A stretch of DNA of 64,000 nt from Artemisia argyi (GCA_030686995.1 CM060686.1:72024819-72088818); one strand, 5' to 3'. Positions 1 through 12,299 are shown, counted from the first letter of the stretch. The notes: generated by a model from the sequence alone, not told the origin. Program-made: numbers and translations.

Positions 1-2959
1 TGAGAAAAACTACGTCCTATATTGATCCACTTCTTAGGTTTCTGAATTATGACTTTTGGTTCAACGGGTTTGTTTGTCTTAGTTGATTGTGCCTTTGCAC
101 GTGAATTTCCTTTTTGAAGATATTTTAAAGCACAGACAACATGATTATTTACGCAACTACTTTTAGATGCTAGCCAATTCCTATTAGTTTGTAGTTTACT
201 CTTAGGTTTTGGTTTGCTACTACAAGCAGTGTTCTGTACTACAGTGGAAGGCATCACATGAGGTTTTGAACCTAGAATTCCATCCTTTTGAAGTAGCGCC
301 TTTTTTCTAGCCTTTTCTAGATCATAGTTCTTGTACATGTCATATTTTCCATAAGAATCTTTACTTTTAATGCTTGTTTTAGACACTATTTTCGAACTAA
401 TCCTAGATGAGCCAGGTATAATCACGTGTTGAGATTTAGCAGACACAGATGCATTTTCCTTAGGCCAAGAATGTGGAGTGACTGGTTTTGTCAAATTGTT
501 TTTCTCAACAACTTGGGAGGCAAACCGAGATTTTGAAAATTTAAGTCTTTCAGATTTAAATGCAGTTGGTTGTCTAACCACTGATTGTTTTCTGTTTGTT
601 TGAGAAGGCGGTTTCCCCAAGATTGATGGTTTTGCAAACTTAGTATCCACACTCTGGCCAGTCAGTCTTCTAAATTTGTTTTGCAATGCAGCATGTGCAA
701 ACACCTTTGCTTGAATTTGACCCTTTAAAAGCTCGTTTTCTTTAACTAATGTATCCACACGTTTACTTTGTTCATTAATAAATTGACCATTGTTGCCCGA
801 AGTTAGAGATTCGTTTTGCAATTTAAGTTCCAGTGAGATGCAATGTGCCTCCAGTTTTGAAAAATCTTTATGAAACTAGGCAACGGTCTTTTTGAGAAGA
901 ATGTTTTCAGACTCAAGAGTTTGGTTTGATATTTCAGTCATTTGGTTATCAGGTAAGGACTCAGACTCAAAACGTTTGTCAAGACATTGGGCAACATTAT
1001 GGTCAACCTTTCCTTCATTTCTGAATTCAGGTTGCACAGATTGTTGTTTCTCATTTGCAGGCATTATATGATCAACAGTAGATTGTACCTCAACCATTTG
1101 CTCTTTGTCAAAGTTGGGCTCTGAGTCATAGAAGGGTCTGATCTCTGCACAGTCTGCATCTGTATCATTCCCCAATCTGCTGTTGTCATGCTGCTCATCT
1201 GATTCTGTCCCATTGCTTTCCACGACAACCAAATTAGCTTTCAATACATCAACTTTATGAACTTGCTCTTCATGAATCTGCAACTTCTTTTTATTTACCC
1301 TTTTGTCATACTCTTCTATGTGAAGTACTTTTTCAGCAATTGACTTCTCAAGAGCATCCAGGTGTTGGAGCAATATATCTTTGAAGATTTGAGCCTCAAT
1401 TCGAGTGTATTCAAAAAAATACTTGCTTACATCTTCACAGTCATAATTGATGAAAAGTTGAAACTGTTCCTTGAGCACTCTGAAGGCGGCCTTGGATTCA
1501 TTCTCGTGAAATTCTTCAGTTGCGAGTTGCATTTCAAGTTGATTCACTTTGTAAACCATCGTATTAGTGAAAATGTCAACTTCTTCTCCAAAGACGTCAT
1601 CAAATAAATAATTGAGTATAAGTTTGGAACAATTTTCAGCAAAGTTATTGTTGGAAAGGAGTTTAAGGTGTGACTGAAGTAATCTAAAAGATGTCATGCA
1701 TTTCTCAAATGGATCTTCAGAATCATCAGTATTATTTGTGTCGTACACAGTATCATTTGTGTCGTACACCGGGTCTGTATCATCCATGTGAAGTTCCTGC
1801 ATGTTTGCCATAAACATCACATCTGTTGTATCGGCTTCCAAATCTGCTGTATTGGATTCCAAATATGCATATTCATCATCAGATGGAATATCTCCCATGA
1901 CACTTTGCAAAACTGCATTGAGATTACCCCCTTCAACTTCCATTTGACTAAGTGTGGCATTGTATTCAACATTATCGTCATAGAGTGAGGTTGAATCATA
2001 ATCTTGAGCTTCCTCATTTGCAATATTTTCTGTATATGCCAAAAATGCCATGCTTGGTTCGATAAGATCTTCTTCATCATTAGTATCTTCCATTGTGTTT
2101 AGCCATTCAGAACTAGACGTCATTACGCCTTTGCCTTTTTCTGTAGATACTTGACTAAGCTTCACAAGATTTTGCAGAAGAGATTGCACATTATAATGTA
2201 GTGTAGCAGGATGGTACTGAGGAATGAAGAAAGGCTCAGGTGCATTTGGAGGATTGAATAAGAGACCATTTGGAGTGTAGATTAATGATCCATGGTCAAC
2301 AGCTAGAGAAGCTGGAGGAGGGAGAATGGTCTTCAGTGGATTCATGCTTAAACAAGATTCAAGAATTTGCTTCATTCTGATGTGATGAAGTTCTTCTGTA
2401 CGATGCATAGCTTCAAGATATTTCCACATTTCATAAGCACTGGCTTGAAAGTCCATATTCATGTAAATTGAGTAGGGAAGTGCTAGTGTCATGAACCATG
2501 CAGCTTGTTGGTCAGCATCGTACTGAGCAAGTTCAGTAGCATTCAAATCTTCATTAGTTTGTAGTCTGATAATCCCTGTTGAGTCAGCAAGAAATATCAT
2601 TTTGTATGGACCATCTTGAATGGAATTAAGCATGAGATCTACAGCAGGACGATCTGTGAGCCATTGTAGAAATCTCCGTTTCCAATAAGTATACGTTCCT
2701 GGTAGCAACATTGGAGGCCTCGATTCATCACCAAAGAGTAGAATATGATCAATGAGGGAGCTGTGACATTGTTGTTGATGATACTGTTGCCGATGAGAAT
2801 ATTGGTGAGGAAGGTAGTTGGAAGAAGGTACTGATGCTGATGAGAATATTGGTGAGGAAGGTAGTTGGAAGAAGGTACAGTTGCTGATGACTGTTGCTGA
2901 TGAGAATATTGGTGAGGAAGGTAGTTGGAAGAAGGTGATTGAGACATTGTAGATGACAT
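1..2959 (-). pseudogene. Ty1/copia gag-pol, 5' part (gag), broken and running off the left edge
   Basis: Reads right to left. The likely start is the ATG at 2959, giving an N-terminus rich in Ser, Gln, Tyr and His. After a frameshift near 2790-2840 the long frame (2711 to 876) opens with a copia Gag (UBN2-like) region, with W-K-R-R-F near residue 10 and the M-W-K-Y-L segment near residue 95. An acidic stretch lies around residues 205-330 and a likely coiled coil around 390-480. A single TAG at 876-878 interrupts the frame, but it stays open from 875 to base 1 with a basic, Lys/Ser-rich sequence typical of the copia gag-pol linker. No protease, integrase or RT is inside the window; they should lie to the left. 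The long coiled-coil gag suggests the SIRE/Maximus branch. Lineage is inference; the copia call is fairly firm. Confidence 0.75.
2792..2935 (-). repeat. Three tandem ~37-bp repeats in the copia gag N-terminus
   Basis: Near-identical blocks start at 2792, 2839 and 2899 on the plus strand. They encode a repeated S-N-Y-L-P-H-Q-Y-S-H-Q segment on the minus strand. The offsets are 47 and 60 bp. The 47-bp step is not a multiple of three, so repeat gain or loss here explains the frameshift that separates the ATG at 2959 from the main gag frame. Confidence 0.8.
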
Positions 2960-4234
2960 TTCTCTCCCCCTTGATTGTTGCGACTTAATCGAAATAATCA
3001 AAGAAAATGTCACACTCAAGGTCGAAATAGTGATTTCTGGTTTTCCCTCCAAAATAATTTGAAAAATTATCTCTTCCAAAATTTTGAAAATCACTTTAAA
3101 ATGCAATTCTAAGGTTACAGAAAAAATTTGAGTTTTTTTTTTTTAAATTTTGCCGCCAAATTTTACCGAAAAAATTTGAATTTTGGCCTAAAAATTTGAA
3201 TTTTGGGCCAAAATTTTCACCGTTATACCAAAATTTGAATTTCGCGTAAAAATTGAAAGTCTAATCTCCTATAATTTTTTTTTTTGAAAATAAGTTATAA
3301 GATAGTAGAAAGAGACTTGTGTGAATGATGGATCTTGTAGAAGATTGAAATGTACGTTCCTTTGGTTAAAATCAAAATCCTTGGGATAACATGAAATCTT
3401 ACGCGTAACACCAAACTTATGCGTAGACTTCAAAGTTACGCGTAAAGGTTGATCTTATGCGTAAACTTGTGAGTTTATGCGTAAGATTTTCCTTATGCGT
3501 AAGTTTTAAGATTATGCGTAAGGTTCAAAGACCAAACAAATCTTTCAAACTTATCCAAGCTTGAAAGATATCCGTAGTCGAAGTATTCCACTAACTTATC
3601 CAAACTAGGGAAGTACTGAGTCACCGATGCACGAAGATCAAAAGTAAATCTGAAATCTTACGCGTAAGATTTAAATCTTATGCGTAGAATACCAAGTTCT
3701 GCGTAGACAGGAAACTTATGCGTAGGATCTGAACCTTATCCGTAGAAATGGAACTTATGCGTAGAACTTAAGCGTAGATAGTGAACTTCTGTGTAGGAAA
3801 TAACTTCAGCATAGATCTTTTGCGTAGGAAAACAACTTAGGCGTAGATCTTTTGCGTAGGAAAGCAACTTAGGCATAGGAAGAGGGTTTTGACCAAAGTT
3901 ATGCGTAGGAAAGGGGTTTTGACCAATGTTTTGCGTAGAAAGGACAGAAAAGTACTGTTGACAGCTTGGAAATCGTACTATTCACCAATCTTACGCGTAA
4001 GATGGTCTGTTTCTCAAAAAAAAATCACAACTTTTTGAAGAAAATGGCCTAGAAATATGTTTCTAGTGACCAAATAACTTCCCCAACACTTAGAAAACAC
4101 TAAATAGGTAAGATTTAGCTACCAAAAACTCATTTTCCAAGATCAAAGAAGCTACCAAACACAATAAACTAGGTGAAAAAGTACTAAAATCTATCAAAGA
4201 TCAATACTTTATGCAATATCTAAGCTTCTAAACA
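2960..4234 (-). mobile_element. 5' LTR and leader of the minus-strand copia element
   Basis: This noncoding stretch lies upstream of the copia gag. The right end (…AAACA at 4234) reads TGTTTAG on the minus strand, as an LTR start should. It is followed by CTATA (4235-4239), a candidate target-site duplication whose partner would be left of the window. Beyond it the Tat RNase H frame begins immediately, so the copia element seems to have inserted into the Tat pol. I could not find a convincing tRNA-Met primer-binding site, so the LTR/leader boundary is not set. A-rich runs fill 3100-3290; the rest is the TTAYGCGTAA array. Confidence 0.5.
3395..4005. repeat. Array of TTA(C/T)GCGTA decamers in the copia LTR
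   Basis: About two dozen copies of TTACGCGTAA, TTATGCGTAG and close variants lie at irregular 10-40 bp spacing, with a gap near 3530-3650. The intact form TTACGCGTAA is a perfect palindrome. Copies occur for example near 3400, 3418, 3430, 3453, 3473, 3490, 3511, 3660, 3676, 3715, 3753 and 3990. Spacing is too irregular for a simple tandem repeat. It may be a cluster of protein-binding sites in the LTR U3 region. Confidence 0.75.
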
Positions 4235-4239
4235 CTATA

Positions 4240-5639
4240 TTGTTGGTAGAAAGAGAAGGAAAACAGGTTCCGGTAAACTATGTGAGCCAAACACTACATG
4301 AAGCCGAAAGAAAATGTGCTCCAATTGAAAAATTAGCCCTGGCATTGCTACACCTATCGAGAAGGTTGAGACGGTACTTCGAGGCTCACCCCATAAAATT
4401 CATAACCGATCAACCCATTAAATAAATACTAAACAAGGCAGAAGCATCGGGAAGGCTAGCCAAGTATACGGTGGAACTGAGAGCCTATAATATCACATAT
4501 TTACCTCAGAATGTCGTGAGGGTCAAGTTCTTGCAGATTTCATAAATGAAATACCATTAAACGTAACCGATCAGATACCAAAAGGGAAGGGCAAGGATAT
4601 ATGTAACATATCCGATCAAGAAGAATGGGTGTTGTACACCGATGAGGCCTCAAGCAAGTCAGGTACTAGGGCGGGCTTAGTACTGATCAGTCCAGATAAA
4701 ATGGAATATACTTACGCCCTTCGGTTGAACTTCGAATCCACCAACAACGGGGCAGAATATGAAGCATTGCTGGCAGGACTGAGAATTGCTAAAAAGATGA
4801 TAGTGCAAGCGTTAGACGTGAGAGTGGACTCAAACTTGGAAGCAAGACAGATCAATGGAGACTTCGTAGCATACAAAGAAAACATGGAAAAATATCTAGC
4901 CAAAGCCAAGGAATACATTGCATGTTTCGATCGGTTCAAGATACAAAACATCCCGAGTGCAAAAAACAAAAAGGCCGATGTATTAAGTAAGCTAGTATCC
5001 GTAGCATTTGATCACCTGATGAAAGAAATCCTGGTAGAAGTTCTAGAAAAACCATCAACTGAAGAGGAGGTTATCAATGCAATCCTGGAAGAAGAGGAGG
5101 AAAACTGGATGACCCTGATCATCCGATACATAAAAGAAGGCGTATGGACGGAAGACCAAAATAAAGCTCGATCCCTTCGGATGAAGATAAGTTACTACAC
5201 CATGATAGACGATATGATGTTCAAGAAGTCCTACCTAGGTCCAATGTTAAGATGTGTAGGACCACTTCAAGCCAACTATATCATCCGAGAGGTTCATGAA
5301 GGAGCGTGTGGGATGCATTCCAGGCCTCGGTCCGTGGTAGCCAAACTCATGAGGCAAGGCTATTATTGGCCAACTATGCATCGAGATGCAAGAGAAGTGA
5401 TTCAAAAGAGTGATTCCTAACAGATACATGCATTAGTGCCGAAGCTCCCCAAAACAGTGATGAGATCCATAATGGCGCCTTGGCCATTCTACCAGTGGGG
5501 CATGGACGTGTTGGGACCTCTACCGGAAGCCCCAGGCAAAGTTAAGTTTGGCATTATGGCAATTGACTACTTTACAAAGTGGATGGAGGCCAAACCACTG
5601 GCCAGAACAACCGGAAAAGATGTGAAGAAGTTTGTCTAG
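4240..5639 (+). pseudogene. Tat-type Ty3/gypsy pol: RNase H, second (archaeal-type) RNase H and integrase N-terminal half
   Basis: The first frame (4240-4425) is the end of the RT-linked RNase H, with V-P-V-N-Y-V-S and F-I-T-D-Q-P. After stops and a frameshift, 4629-5010 carries a second RNase H with W-V-L-Y-T-D-E-A-S, the N-N-G-A-E-Y-E-A-L-L-A-G-L block and V-R-V-D-S; this dual RNase H marks the Tat branch of gypsy. Then follow the integrase zinc-finger region (H-E-G-A-C-G-M-H near 5295; the CxxC is damaged around 5410) and the catalytic core start (W-G-M-D-V-L-G-P near 5500). A TAA at 4423 sits where Gln is expected and a TAG at 5637 where Trp is expected. The frame is cut at 5640-5644 by element A and resumes at 23357. 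RT, protease and gag are missing, displaced leftward by the copia insertion. Confidence 0.85.
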
Positions 5640-5644
5640 GAAAA
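5640..5644. repeat. Target-site duplication GAAAA, left copy (element A)
   Basis: GAAAA here matches GAAAA at 23357-23361. Removing 5645-23361 rejoins the Tat integrase coding sequence, apart from a one-base deletion a few codons later. Confidence 0.85.
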
Positions 5645-5844
5645 TGATGCGTGTTTTGAAACCTCGCAAAAGATTTTACCTCTCAAGGGATCTTAAGAGA
5701 TTTTGCAATCCACCAGGCAGTGTACCTGACCGTTGAAGTGTAGTAAATGGTAGGTCCGGGGGATTGATCGTTCTCTAGGGGAATAGTGTCGTTAGGATTG
5801 AAGTGTAGGTCAACTAGGTCAAACGGTGAGGGATGATTGTTTTT
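5645..5844 (-). mobile_element. Left LTR of element A, first piece
   Basis: The 200 bases match the first 200 of the right LTR at 21914, including the stretch ending GAGGGATGATT. The LTR is broken at 5844 by element B and resumes at 17406 with the duplicated TTTTT. Confidence 0.85.
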
Positions 5845-7264
5845 TGATGAGGCGAAAAATGAACCACTTTTAAGGGGTCTTTTAAGCCCGGATTCTAATT
5901 TATTTGATCAAATATTGCCCTAAATCGTTCCTTTTGTGATTTTAGGTACTTTGGGAGTGAATTCTGGAAAAGAAGGCATTTTGGACGTTTTTGGAGCATA
6001 AAAGTGAAGAAAACGGCAAAGACTTAATTTTCCTTGTTGGGAACAGTAGATGACGACGTCAAGAAGGAATTCCTTGACGGCGTCAAGAGCAAAATGGATG
6101 ACGGCCCAGTGAAAACCTGACGGCGTCAGAAGTAGGGCATCAAGAGTAATTTTGGTGACGGCCTGAAATGATATTACACATGACGGTGTCAGATCCAGAT
6201 CTAGGCAGTCCGAGAACTTTATTGGCGGCGAGATGACGGCATCAGATTTTTCTTCTTGACGCCGTCACCTCACAAAATCTATATATACTTTTCTATTTTT
6301 TCATTCATAAAAGAGGAACTTGTGAGGAGAATTCTAGGGACGAACCAATAAACCCTAGGTCATTTGTAATAGTATTTTCAAGGGTTTTCACCCCTTGAAA
6401 CCTTTCATGTTCAATTAAGATAAGTCTTCTTTCAATTCATTCAATATGTCTATGTGTTGTTTGAATATATCTTATGCTTGTCTTGATTTTAACATGCTAG
6501 GCTAGATCTTTTGTGTGTTTGCTTAGATGTAATGAAACCTAGATATTGATTATATGTTGATTGCTTGTTTATGGTTGTAATGGTGAATGATTTCAATGTT
6601 AGGCTTAAGAAAACTGGCAGATCTCCATTGTGTAACGTGCTTGAACGTCTTAAGAAACATGAACCGATGTGTACTAGATTTTTATGGTTGTATTTAATGC
6701 ATGAGCGAATTCTAATGATCCCATGTTATGAGCTTCTTAGCCGGCTCGACATAGGAGTGAAGTAGGAGCTTATAGAATTGGGGAAGTAAGTACGCCACCC
6801 CATGAATGGTATTAAGGAATATAACCCGTCATCCACGCAACTATAACAAGTAATTAACCTGTAAAAGATATCTAGGGAGTAGTGAAATCTAAGTAAACAC
6901 AATTCTCCCACATATTACTCACACCACTAGGTTAATTTAGTTTATTTACATTTTTGTTATTTTATTTTGATTGCATCTTTAGTCATTGGGTTTGTTGACT
7001 AGCAACTAATTCCGCCCACTCTTCCAAAACCCGAGATTTTACTTGCTTTTATAAAATATAAAAATACAAAATGAATCATCCCTCACCTCTAGACCTAGTT
7101 TTTAGGCTTTCTAATCCTAGCGACACTATTCCTGAGTTGAACGATCAATCCCCCGGTACTTGTCACTATACTATACTACAACGATCAGGTACACTGCCTG
7201 GTGGGGGTTGTAAGCTTCTCGAGATCCCTCGAGAGGTAAAGCCTGGTGCAATTCCCACGCATCA
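5845..7264 (+). repeat. 5' LTR of element B
   Basis: 1420 bp, TGATGAGGCG to ACGCATCA. It closely matches the 3' LTR at 15984 with scattered differences. It contains a TGACG/CGTCA cluster at 6051-6268 and a TATA box at 6279-6287. R/U5 includes a T-rich region and the conserved end block that reads GTACACTGCCTGGTGGGGG. Confidence 0.9.
6051..6287 (+). promoter_or_regulatory. Predicted LTR promoter: TGACG/CGTCA cluster plus TATA box
   Basis: About nine TGACG or CGTCA half-sites lie in roughly 220 bp, many as the near-palindrome TGACGGCGTCA. They are followed by CTATATATA at 6279-6287. The same arrangement occurs in the other Athila-like LTRs (16190-16426, 42781-43008, 52182-52411, 56230-56458; on the minus strand 17975-18240, 22867-23152 and 34048-34310). 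TGACG is the known core of the as-1 element bound by TGA-type bZIP factors. Function here is inferred. Confidence 0.6.
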
Positions 7265-7270
7265 AGTTTT

Positions 7271-7289
7271 TAGCGCCGGAGCCCGGGGA
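7271..7289 (+). other. Degenerate primer-binding site of element B
   Basis: TAGCGCCGGAGCCCGGGGA lies seven bases after the LTR. It is a damaged version of TGGCGCCGCTGCCGGGGA seen in elements E, F and G, the Athila/Tat-type tRNA primer site. Confidence 0.7.
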
Positions 7290-7435
7290 ATAGTTATTGT
7301 CTAGGTTAGAATTTCTTTTTATTAGGTCTACTTGCTAGATTCCTTTCTAGTAAGACTTTATTTTTATTTTTAGGTTTTCTTTAATCTATCTTATTTCTTC
7401 GTGTCTTTTGTTCGTAACCTTTACCATCCGACAAC

Positions 7436-9691
7436 ATGGAAGGTGGTAACATCTTTGAACCCATCAACCCACCACAACAAAACCACCCACAAAACCCACC
7501 ACTAGCTAACTAACCTCTTAGGCCCCGAACCCTAGGAGAGTATTCCCGACCTAGCCACCAAGGCTATCGAAACACTATTGAGCTCACCGGAGCCAATGTG
7601 TTACCCTTGCGATCCGACACCATCCGGTGGGTGCAAAGCGGATGTGCATTCCATGGACTTTGTTCCGAAGATCCTAATCAACATCTCAAGGACTTCCTTA
7701 AAATCGTAGATTCTATAGACCTTGATGTTACAACTAGAGAGTCAACCCGATTACGCCTATTCCAATTCTCTCTACGTGATCAAGCTAGTCAATGGCTTGA
7801 ACGTTTACCCGCGGGATCCATCACCTCATGGGATGATCTCACCACTCGTTTCCTTGCTCAATTTTTCCCACCGGGGAGAACTACCAAGCTTAGAAATGAC
7901 ATTTTGATGTTCCAACAACGTCAAAGTGAAACTCTATATGAAGCATGGACTCGTTTCAAGGACTTACTCCAAAAAGTCCCTCATCATGGCATAGATCTTT
8001 GGCTCCAAGTCCAAATCTTCTATGACCATATCGATCTCTCCACAAGGCGAACCATTGACCAATCGGCCGGTGGCAAGCTACGTGATCTAAGTGCTGAAGA
8101 ATCATGGGAACTCATAGAAGATCTTGCTCTCTATGACAACGAAAGTTGGAATGATCCCTGTGATTTGAACAAAACGGTCAAGGCAATATCTTTGCCTTCG
8201 AACAATTCTAGCACTCCCGACCGTAGGATCATGGAACTTGAAGACCAAGTCAAGTTTCTCATGAAATCTTACGAAGCTCCTAAGCCTTCAAGCCAAGTGA
8301 ACAAAATCACTTCTTCATGCGAATTATGTAGTGGTCCCCATGACACTCGTGATTGCGTTGAACTCCCCGGAACAGCTTTTGCGGACTACGCATCCTCGCG
8401 TACCGACGAAGCGGGAGATAAGTGGTACACTTTCAAGCCCGAGCCAAACCCTTACGGTGATTCCTACAACCCCTCTTGGAAAAATCACCCGAACCTTAGG
8501 TGGAAACAAAACCTAAACAATTCTTCCAATCCGCCTAATCGTTGCCAACCAAACGGTCCACCCTCCAACCGTACTTTCAACAACAATCCTTCTAACAACC
8601 ATGGTAGTACCAACAATCTTGAAGGATTGATGTCCAAGTTTATGGCATCTCAAGAAGCTCGCATAGCTAAGATTGAAACCGACTTCAATCAACAACAAAC
8701 GGAGATGACCAATAAGATTGACAACTTGTTGAAAGCCCTCAACAACCAAGCGTTAACCACACCTAGGAAGGACACTAGGGACGCCAATAGCGGAAACAAA
8801 ACTAAGGACCCCTCGTCATCCAAACATGTCCACTTTGTCAATGTTGTCACCATTAAACCAATAGATAAGGATAGAGAAGAAAGTGACAAGGATGAAGTTG
8901 GAGTAGAGACCGAGACTAGGGATGAAATTAAGGAAGTTGAGGTTGATAAGGGAGAAAAGTTAGAGGAAGTAGAAAACGTAGAATAATACTTTGATAAGTT
9001 GCCCACCAAGGAAGAATGGGAATATCACAAGGATTTATTCAATGATCCCGAGACACCATATATCCTTGGTTCACCCGTTATTAAAGTAGGAGATGCCTCT
9101 AACATCAACATACCATGCAACATTGGGCATATGCATGTATGGAAAGCTTATATCGATCCTAGGTTCCCTATAAACATCATGACTAGGACTTATTATAATT
9201 AGGTAATGAAGAAACAACTTGGTTATAGGATGATGCCCAATAAGAATCTAATAAGTAATTTTGTAGGAAGAGTGAAAGGATTGCATGTGATTGTTGGAAA
9301 CTTCACTTATGAGACCGACTTTGTGATAGTGGAGGATACTCGTTCGGTGATAGATGATTGCCTAAGTCAAGTAGTGTTCGGAAAACCATTCGTTGAGACT
9401 TCTAAGATGAGTTATGATCCAACTCTAGGGATAGTTAGGTTCAAGAAAGAGAATGATGAGATTGCTTACCAAATGCCCTATAAGATTGAACAATACCGCC
9501 TCCTATCAAACATAGAAAAGGAACACAAACAAGCGGTTTACTATAGGAATGATGAGGATAGACGTAGAGGAGTTGAATACGTTATGAATAGGATACTTAG
9601 TTTCTCCAAAGAATGCTTGCAACTAGGTCCGGAATACAAAACTAATATAGGAGATGATCTGGGGAGTGAAACCAATGATGAGGTCACGTAG
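7436..9691 (+). pseudogene. Element B gag-protease frame with three in-frame stops
   Basis: One reading frame of 752 codons runs from the ATG at 7436 to the TAG at 9689. It is broken only by TAA at 7511, TAA at 8984 and TAG at 9200; no frameshift is needed. The first part is a retrotransposon Gag domain (about 7650-8060; L-F-Q-F-S-L-R-D-Q-A and F-L-A-Q-F-F-P-P-G-R). A zinc knuckle C-E-L-C-S-G-P-H-D-T-R-D-C of form CX2CX3HX4C lies at 8318-8356. A Pro/Asn-rich linker and an acidic region follow. The 3' part is retropepsin-like (I-P-C-N-I-G-H, then G-K-P-F-V-E), but the active-site position reads D-P-R instead of D-T/S-G. The frame ends in E-V-T followed by the post-stop hairpin. It would supply capsid only. 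It resembles Asteraceae frames often mislabelled MAK10-like (from memory). Confidence 0.88.
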
Positions 9692-9705
9692 TAGCCCATG
9701 ACCTT

Positions 9706-9760
9706 GAGTCTAGCTACAAGACTCGTAAATAAAGAAAAGCGCTTCTTGGGAGGCAACCCA
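9706..9760 (+). other. Post-stop hairpin and conserved GGGAGGCAACCC motif (element B copy)
   Basis: The inverted repeat GAGTCT (9706-9711) / AGACTC (9719-9724) has a 7-nt loop and starts 14 nt after the stop codon. It is followed by CTTGGGAGGCAACCCA (9745-9760), itself able to fold through TGGG/CCCA. Equivalent blocks lie at 49500-49554, 58789-58840, 54414-54468 (minus) and 20784-20835 (minus). Confidence 0.7.
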
Positions 9761-11275
9761 TGTTTTGTGTGATTTTTATTGTTTGATTCTTATTTTTTTT
9801 CCGTATGCATGCTTTATTTTTATTGTTGGTAGATCATGTTTCAAACTAAATGGTGAAAATACTTTATTTTGTTGTTTAGCTTAGTCTTAACTTCATCCAA
9901 AGGTATTTTTCAAAAGATAAGTGTAAGGGGAAACCCCAAATATGTTTATTAAGAAACAAACTTGATCATGATTCTCCACAATATTAAATGAACATGTATA
10001 TTCGTATTTGTTAGAGTCAAATGCTTGTATCGAGTCATAATGATGTTTTGCAGGATTTTCCAGGAAGTAGGACAAGGTTTTTCCAGAAATTTTCCGAAAA
10101 CTTAACATAAGAATTTTTGCAGGTCACTTCTGACGGCGTCAAGAATTTCTTCTTGACGGCGTCACGTGTAAAATTCTGGAAATTTTGCTAAATTTGTTTC
10201 TCTAACAGAGTCTTTAAGTTTTTGTTGAATCTTTAGTTTTATAATCTCCAGGAAATCTGCAAACATCATTCCACAAGCATTATATCTTACTTTGTTTTCT
10301 AGGATTTGTTAGTATATATAGATTGCCGCAGATTTTACGCGAGGTTGCCTTGTTTGTTTTCTCAGGTTTAACAGGTTACGTTTGACAAAAAGATGATTTA
10401 TATTCTGGAAGGGAAGCTTTGATTGTTCATTTTCTTGGAGGAAGATCTAACCTGGCTACCATACTATCCATACCGAGCGAATCAGGGGAGTATTTGATTT
10501 CATTCTTTTACCTATTTTACTTTTACATTCTTTACTTGAACATTGAGGATAATGTTCATCCTAATTGTAAGGGGAGGGTAAATGATGATACCTTATAGGA
10601 TACACTTTCACTTGAGTTTGTTTTGTTTAATGGTAGGTGTGTAATAAAACTATGAGAAATACTTGTTAGTGTAATTTTAGCGCCAAATTTAATTTTTTTT
10701 ACAACATTTAGGAGTGAAACTTTAGCCTTAGCAAGCGTCTCATGGATAGGAGTCGTATTACTAGCATGAAACCGTACTATTCAGAAAAATTTTCCACCCA
10801 AATATGTGAGGAAGCATTTACTATTAGTGCTTATGAGTGTACCGGTAACATTTAGATTCTAGAACTTGCGTTAGTGATGCATCCCGAGACCGCTAGTGAG
10901 ACTACATTCGTGTAGTAGGATTTACTACATGATAAGAGGCATTAGGATCACCCTTGTGTTAAACCCGTATCATAATTACTTGACCATTTAAGTCATATTA
11001 CTTGGCTAGTTAAGTCAACTAATTTTTCCCACACCCTTAGCGTTGTACTCATTTTTAGTACACGAAACCCCTAGTACACCCCTCCGAGCCTATCTTTTCG
11101 TTTCTAACTTTAAGCATCTTACTTAAAGGAAGAATTTGTTACACCCCACTTGAATGTACAACCTAATCGCCTTAGCCTTCCGTGTATGCACTCATCTTTA
11201 GTGCATTATTGTCATTTGTTTAAACCCTTAGTTAATTATCTAATTGGTTACATGGTTGCTAAGTCGAGTCATATC
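9761..11275 (+). other. 3' noncoding region of element B, first part
   Basis: No frame of note. This block is conserved in elements A, D, E and F (for example 49555-51085), so it is element-specific. It contains a pair of TGACGGCGTCA motifs at 10131-10141 and 10154-10164, a segment around 10360-10560 that is partly open in other copies, and ends at the ATATC target site of element C. Confidence 0.75.
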
Positions 11276-11594
11276 TGTTGGGATCAAAGTTTTTGATCCT
11301 AACACGTAAATGAAACGACATTTACGGGATTACATTAGTTATGATGTAAGGCAAATACACAGGTACTGAAACCGTCATTATTGTAAAGTAGTGTGTATGT
11401 TGCCCTATATAAGCCCTCCTAGACTTCACTAGGAGGGTGAGACTTGTGTGTGTTTTTCACTTTTCATATTATCAATAAAATCACCTAGTATTTCCCTTCT
11501 CTCTCTACTCTCTCTCTCTAACTATGGCTTTCTTCTTCTTCCACCAAATCCGACCTCCCGAATCACAATATCAACATAAAACTATGATCCTACA
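11276..11594 (+). repeat. 5' LTR of element C
   Basis: 319 bp. It contains a TATA-like CCCTATATAAG near 11404 and a CT-rich microsatellite near 11500. Confidence 0.93.
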
Positions 11595-11613
11595 AGTGGC
11601 ATCAGAGCCAAGG
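11595..11613 (+). other. Primer-binding site of element C
   Basis: AGTGGCATCAGAGCCAAGG directly follows the LTR. TGGCATCAGAGC is a one-base variant of TGGTATCAGAGC, the usual plant copia site complementary to initiator tRNA-Met. Confidence 0.85.
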
Positions 11614-12299
11614 TTTTTACTTTGTTGATTTGTGGTGTTATCTTGTCAAAAGTTGTATTTTTTTTCTGCTGAATTAACCATATGCCGTACTGTTTTGATA
11701 TATTCCTTTTGGTCTTTAAAGTTTTTATGGTACAAAAGTGGTCAAAACATAAAAAGCCTCAACCTTTCATAACCAGTCACATATATCTGTTTCCTGTGGT
11801 CATTTATGTACCTCAATAACAGTTTTTTATGTTAAAGTTATCACTTTTATGACCACTTGTACCATATCCCGTGAATCTTTGTGGTCATTTATATGGTCGA
11901 TATTGGTTAAAAGGTCGAATCTGTGTTCAATACTCATCGGAAACTGGTAATAAGGGTCGTCGGAATCTTTGGTCGGATTAATCGCCGATAAAATCGGAAC
12001 TTCTTGTATAAGAAGTTTTCGAAAGGTACTTGTTATCGAGAACTGACTAGTTGTCGAGAACCCAATACCCTATACTTTCGAAATCACATTTTCGAAAACA
12101 AGGTTCTCGATAACATGAATCAAGTTCTCGACTATCCTGTTCTCGATAACACATGTTCTCGATAAAATCCTGTTCTCGATAAAATTAGTATTCTCGATAA
12201 GTGAAAGTTTTTCGAGAAGTTGCAAAAGTTTCAAAAATTTTTCAGATTTTTCAAGGTTTCAAAAACTTAAGATGAGCAAAGTTTCGAAAAATTATTGTT

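Noticed and set aside
1788..2080. Small frames on both strands inside the copia gag
   Set aside because: Shadows of the acidic, codon-repetitive gag region in other frames.
2639..3106. 155-codon minus frame taken as a separate gene
   Set aside because: Its middle is the true gag N-terminus with tandem repeats; its ends are leader and out-of-frame gag.
5247..5429. Minus-strand frame of 60 codons inside the Tat integrase
   Set aside because: Antisense shadow of the integrase; the sense frame has the domain motifs.
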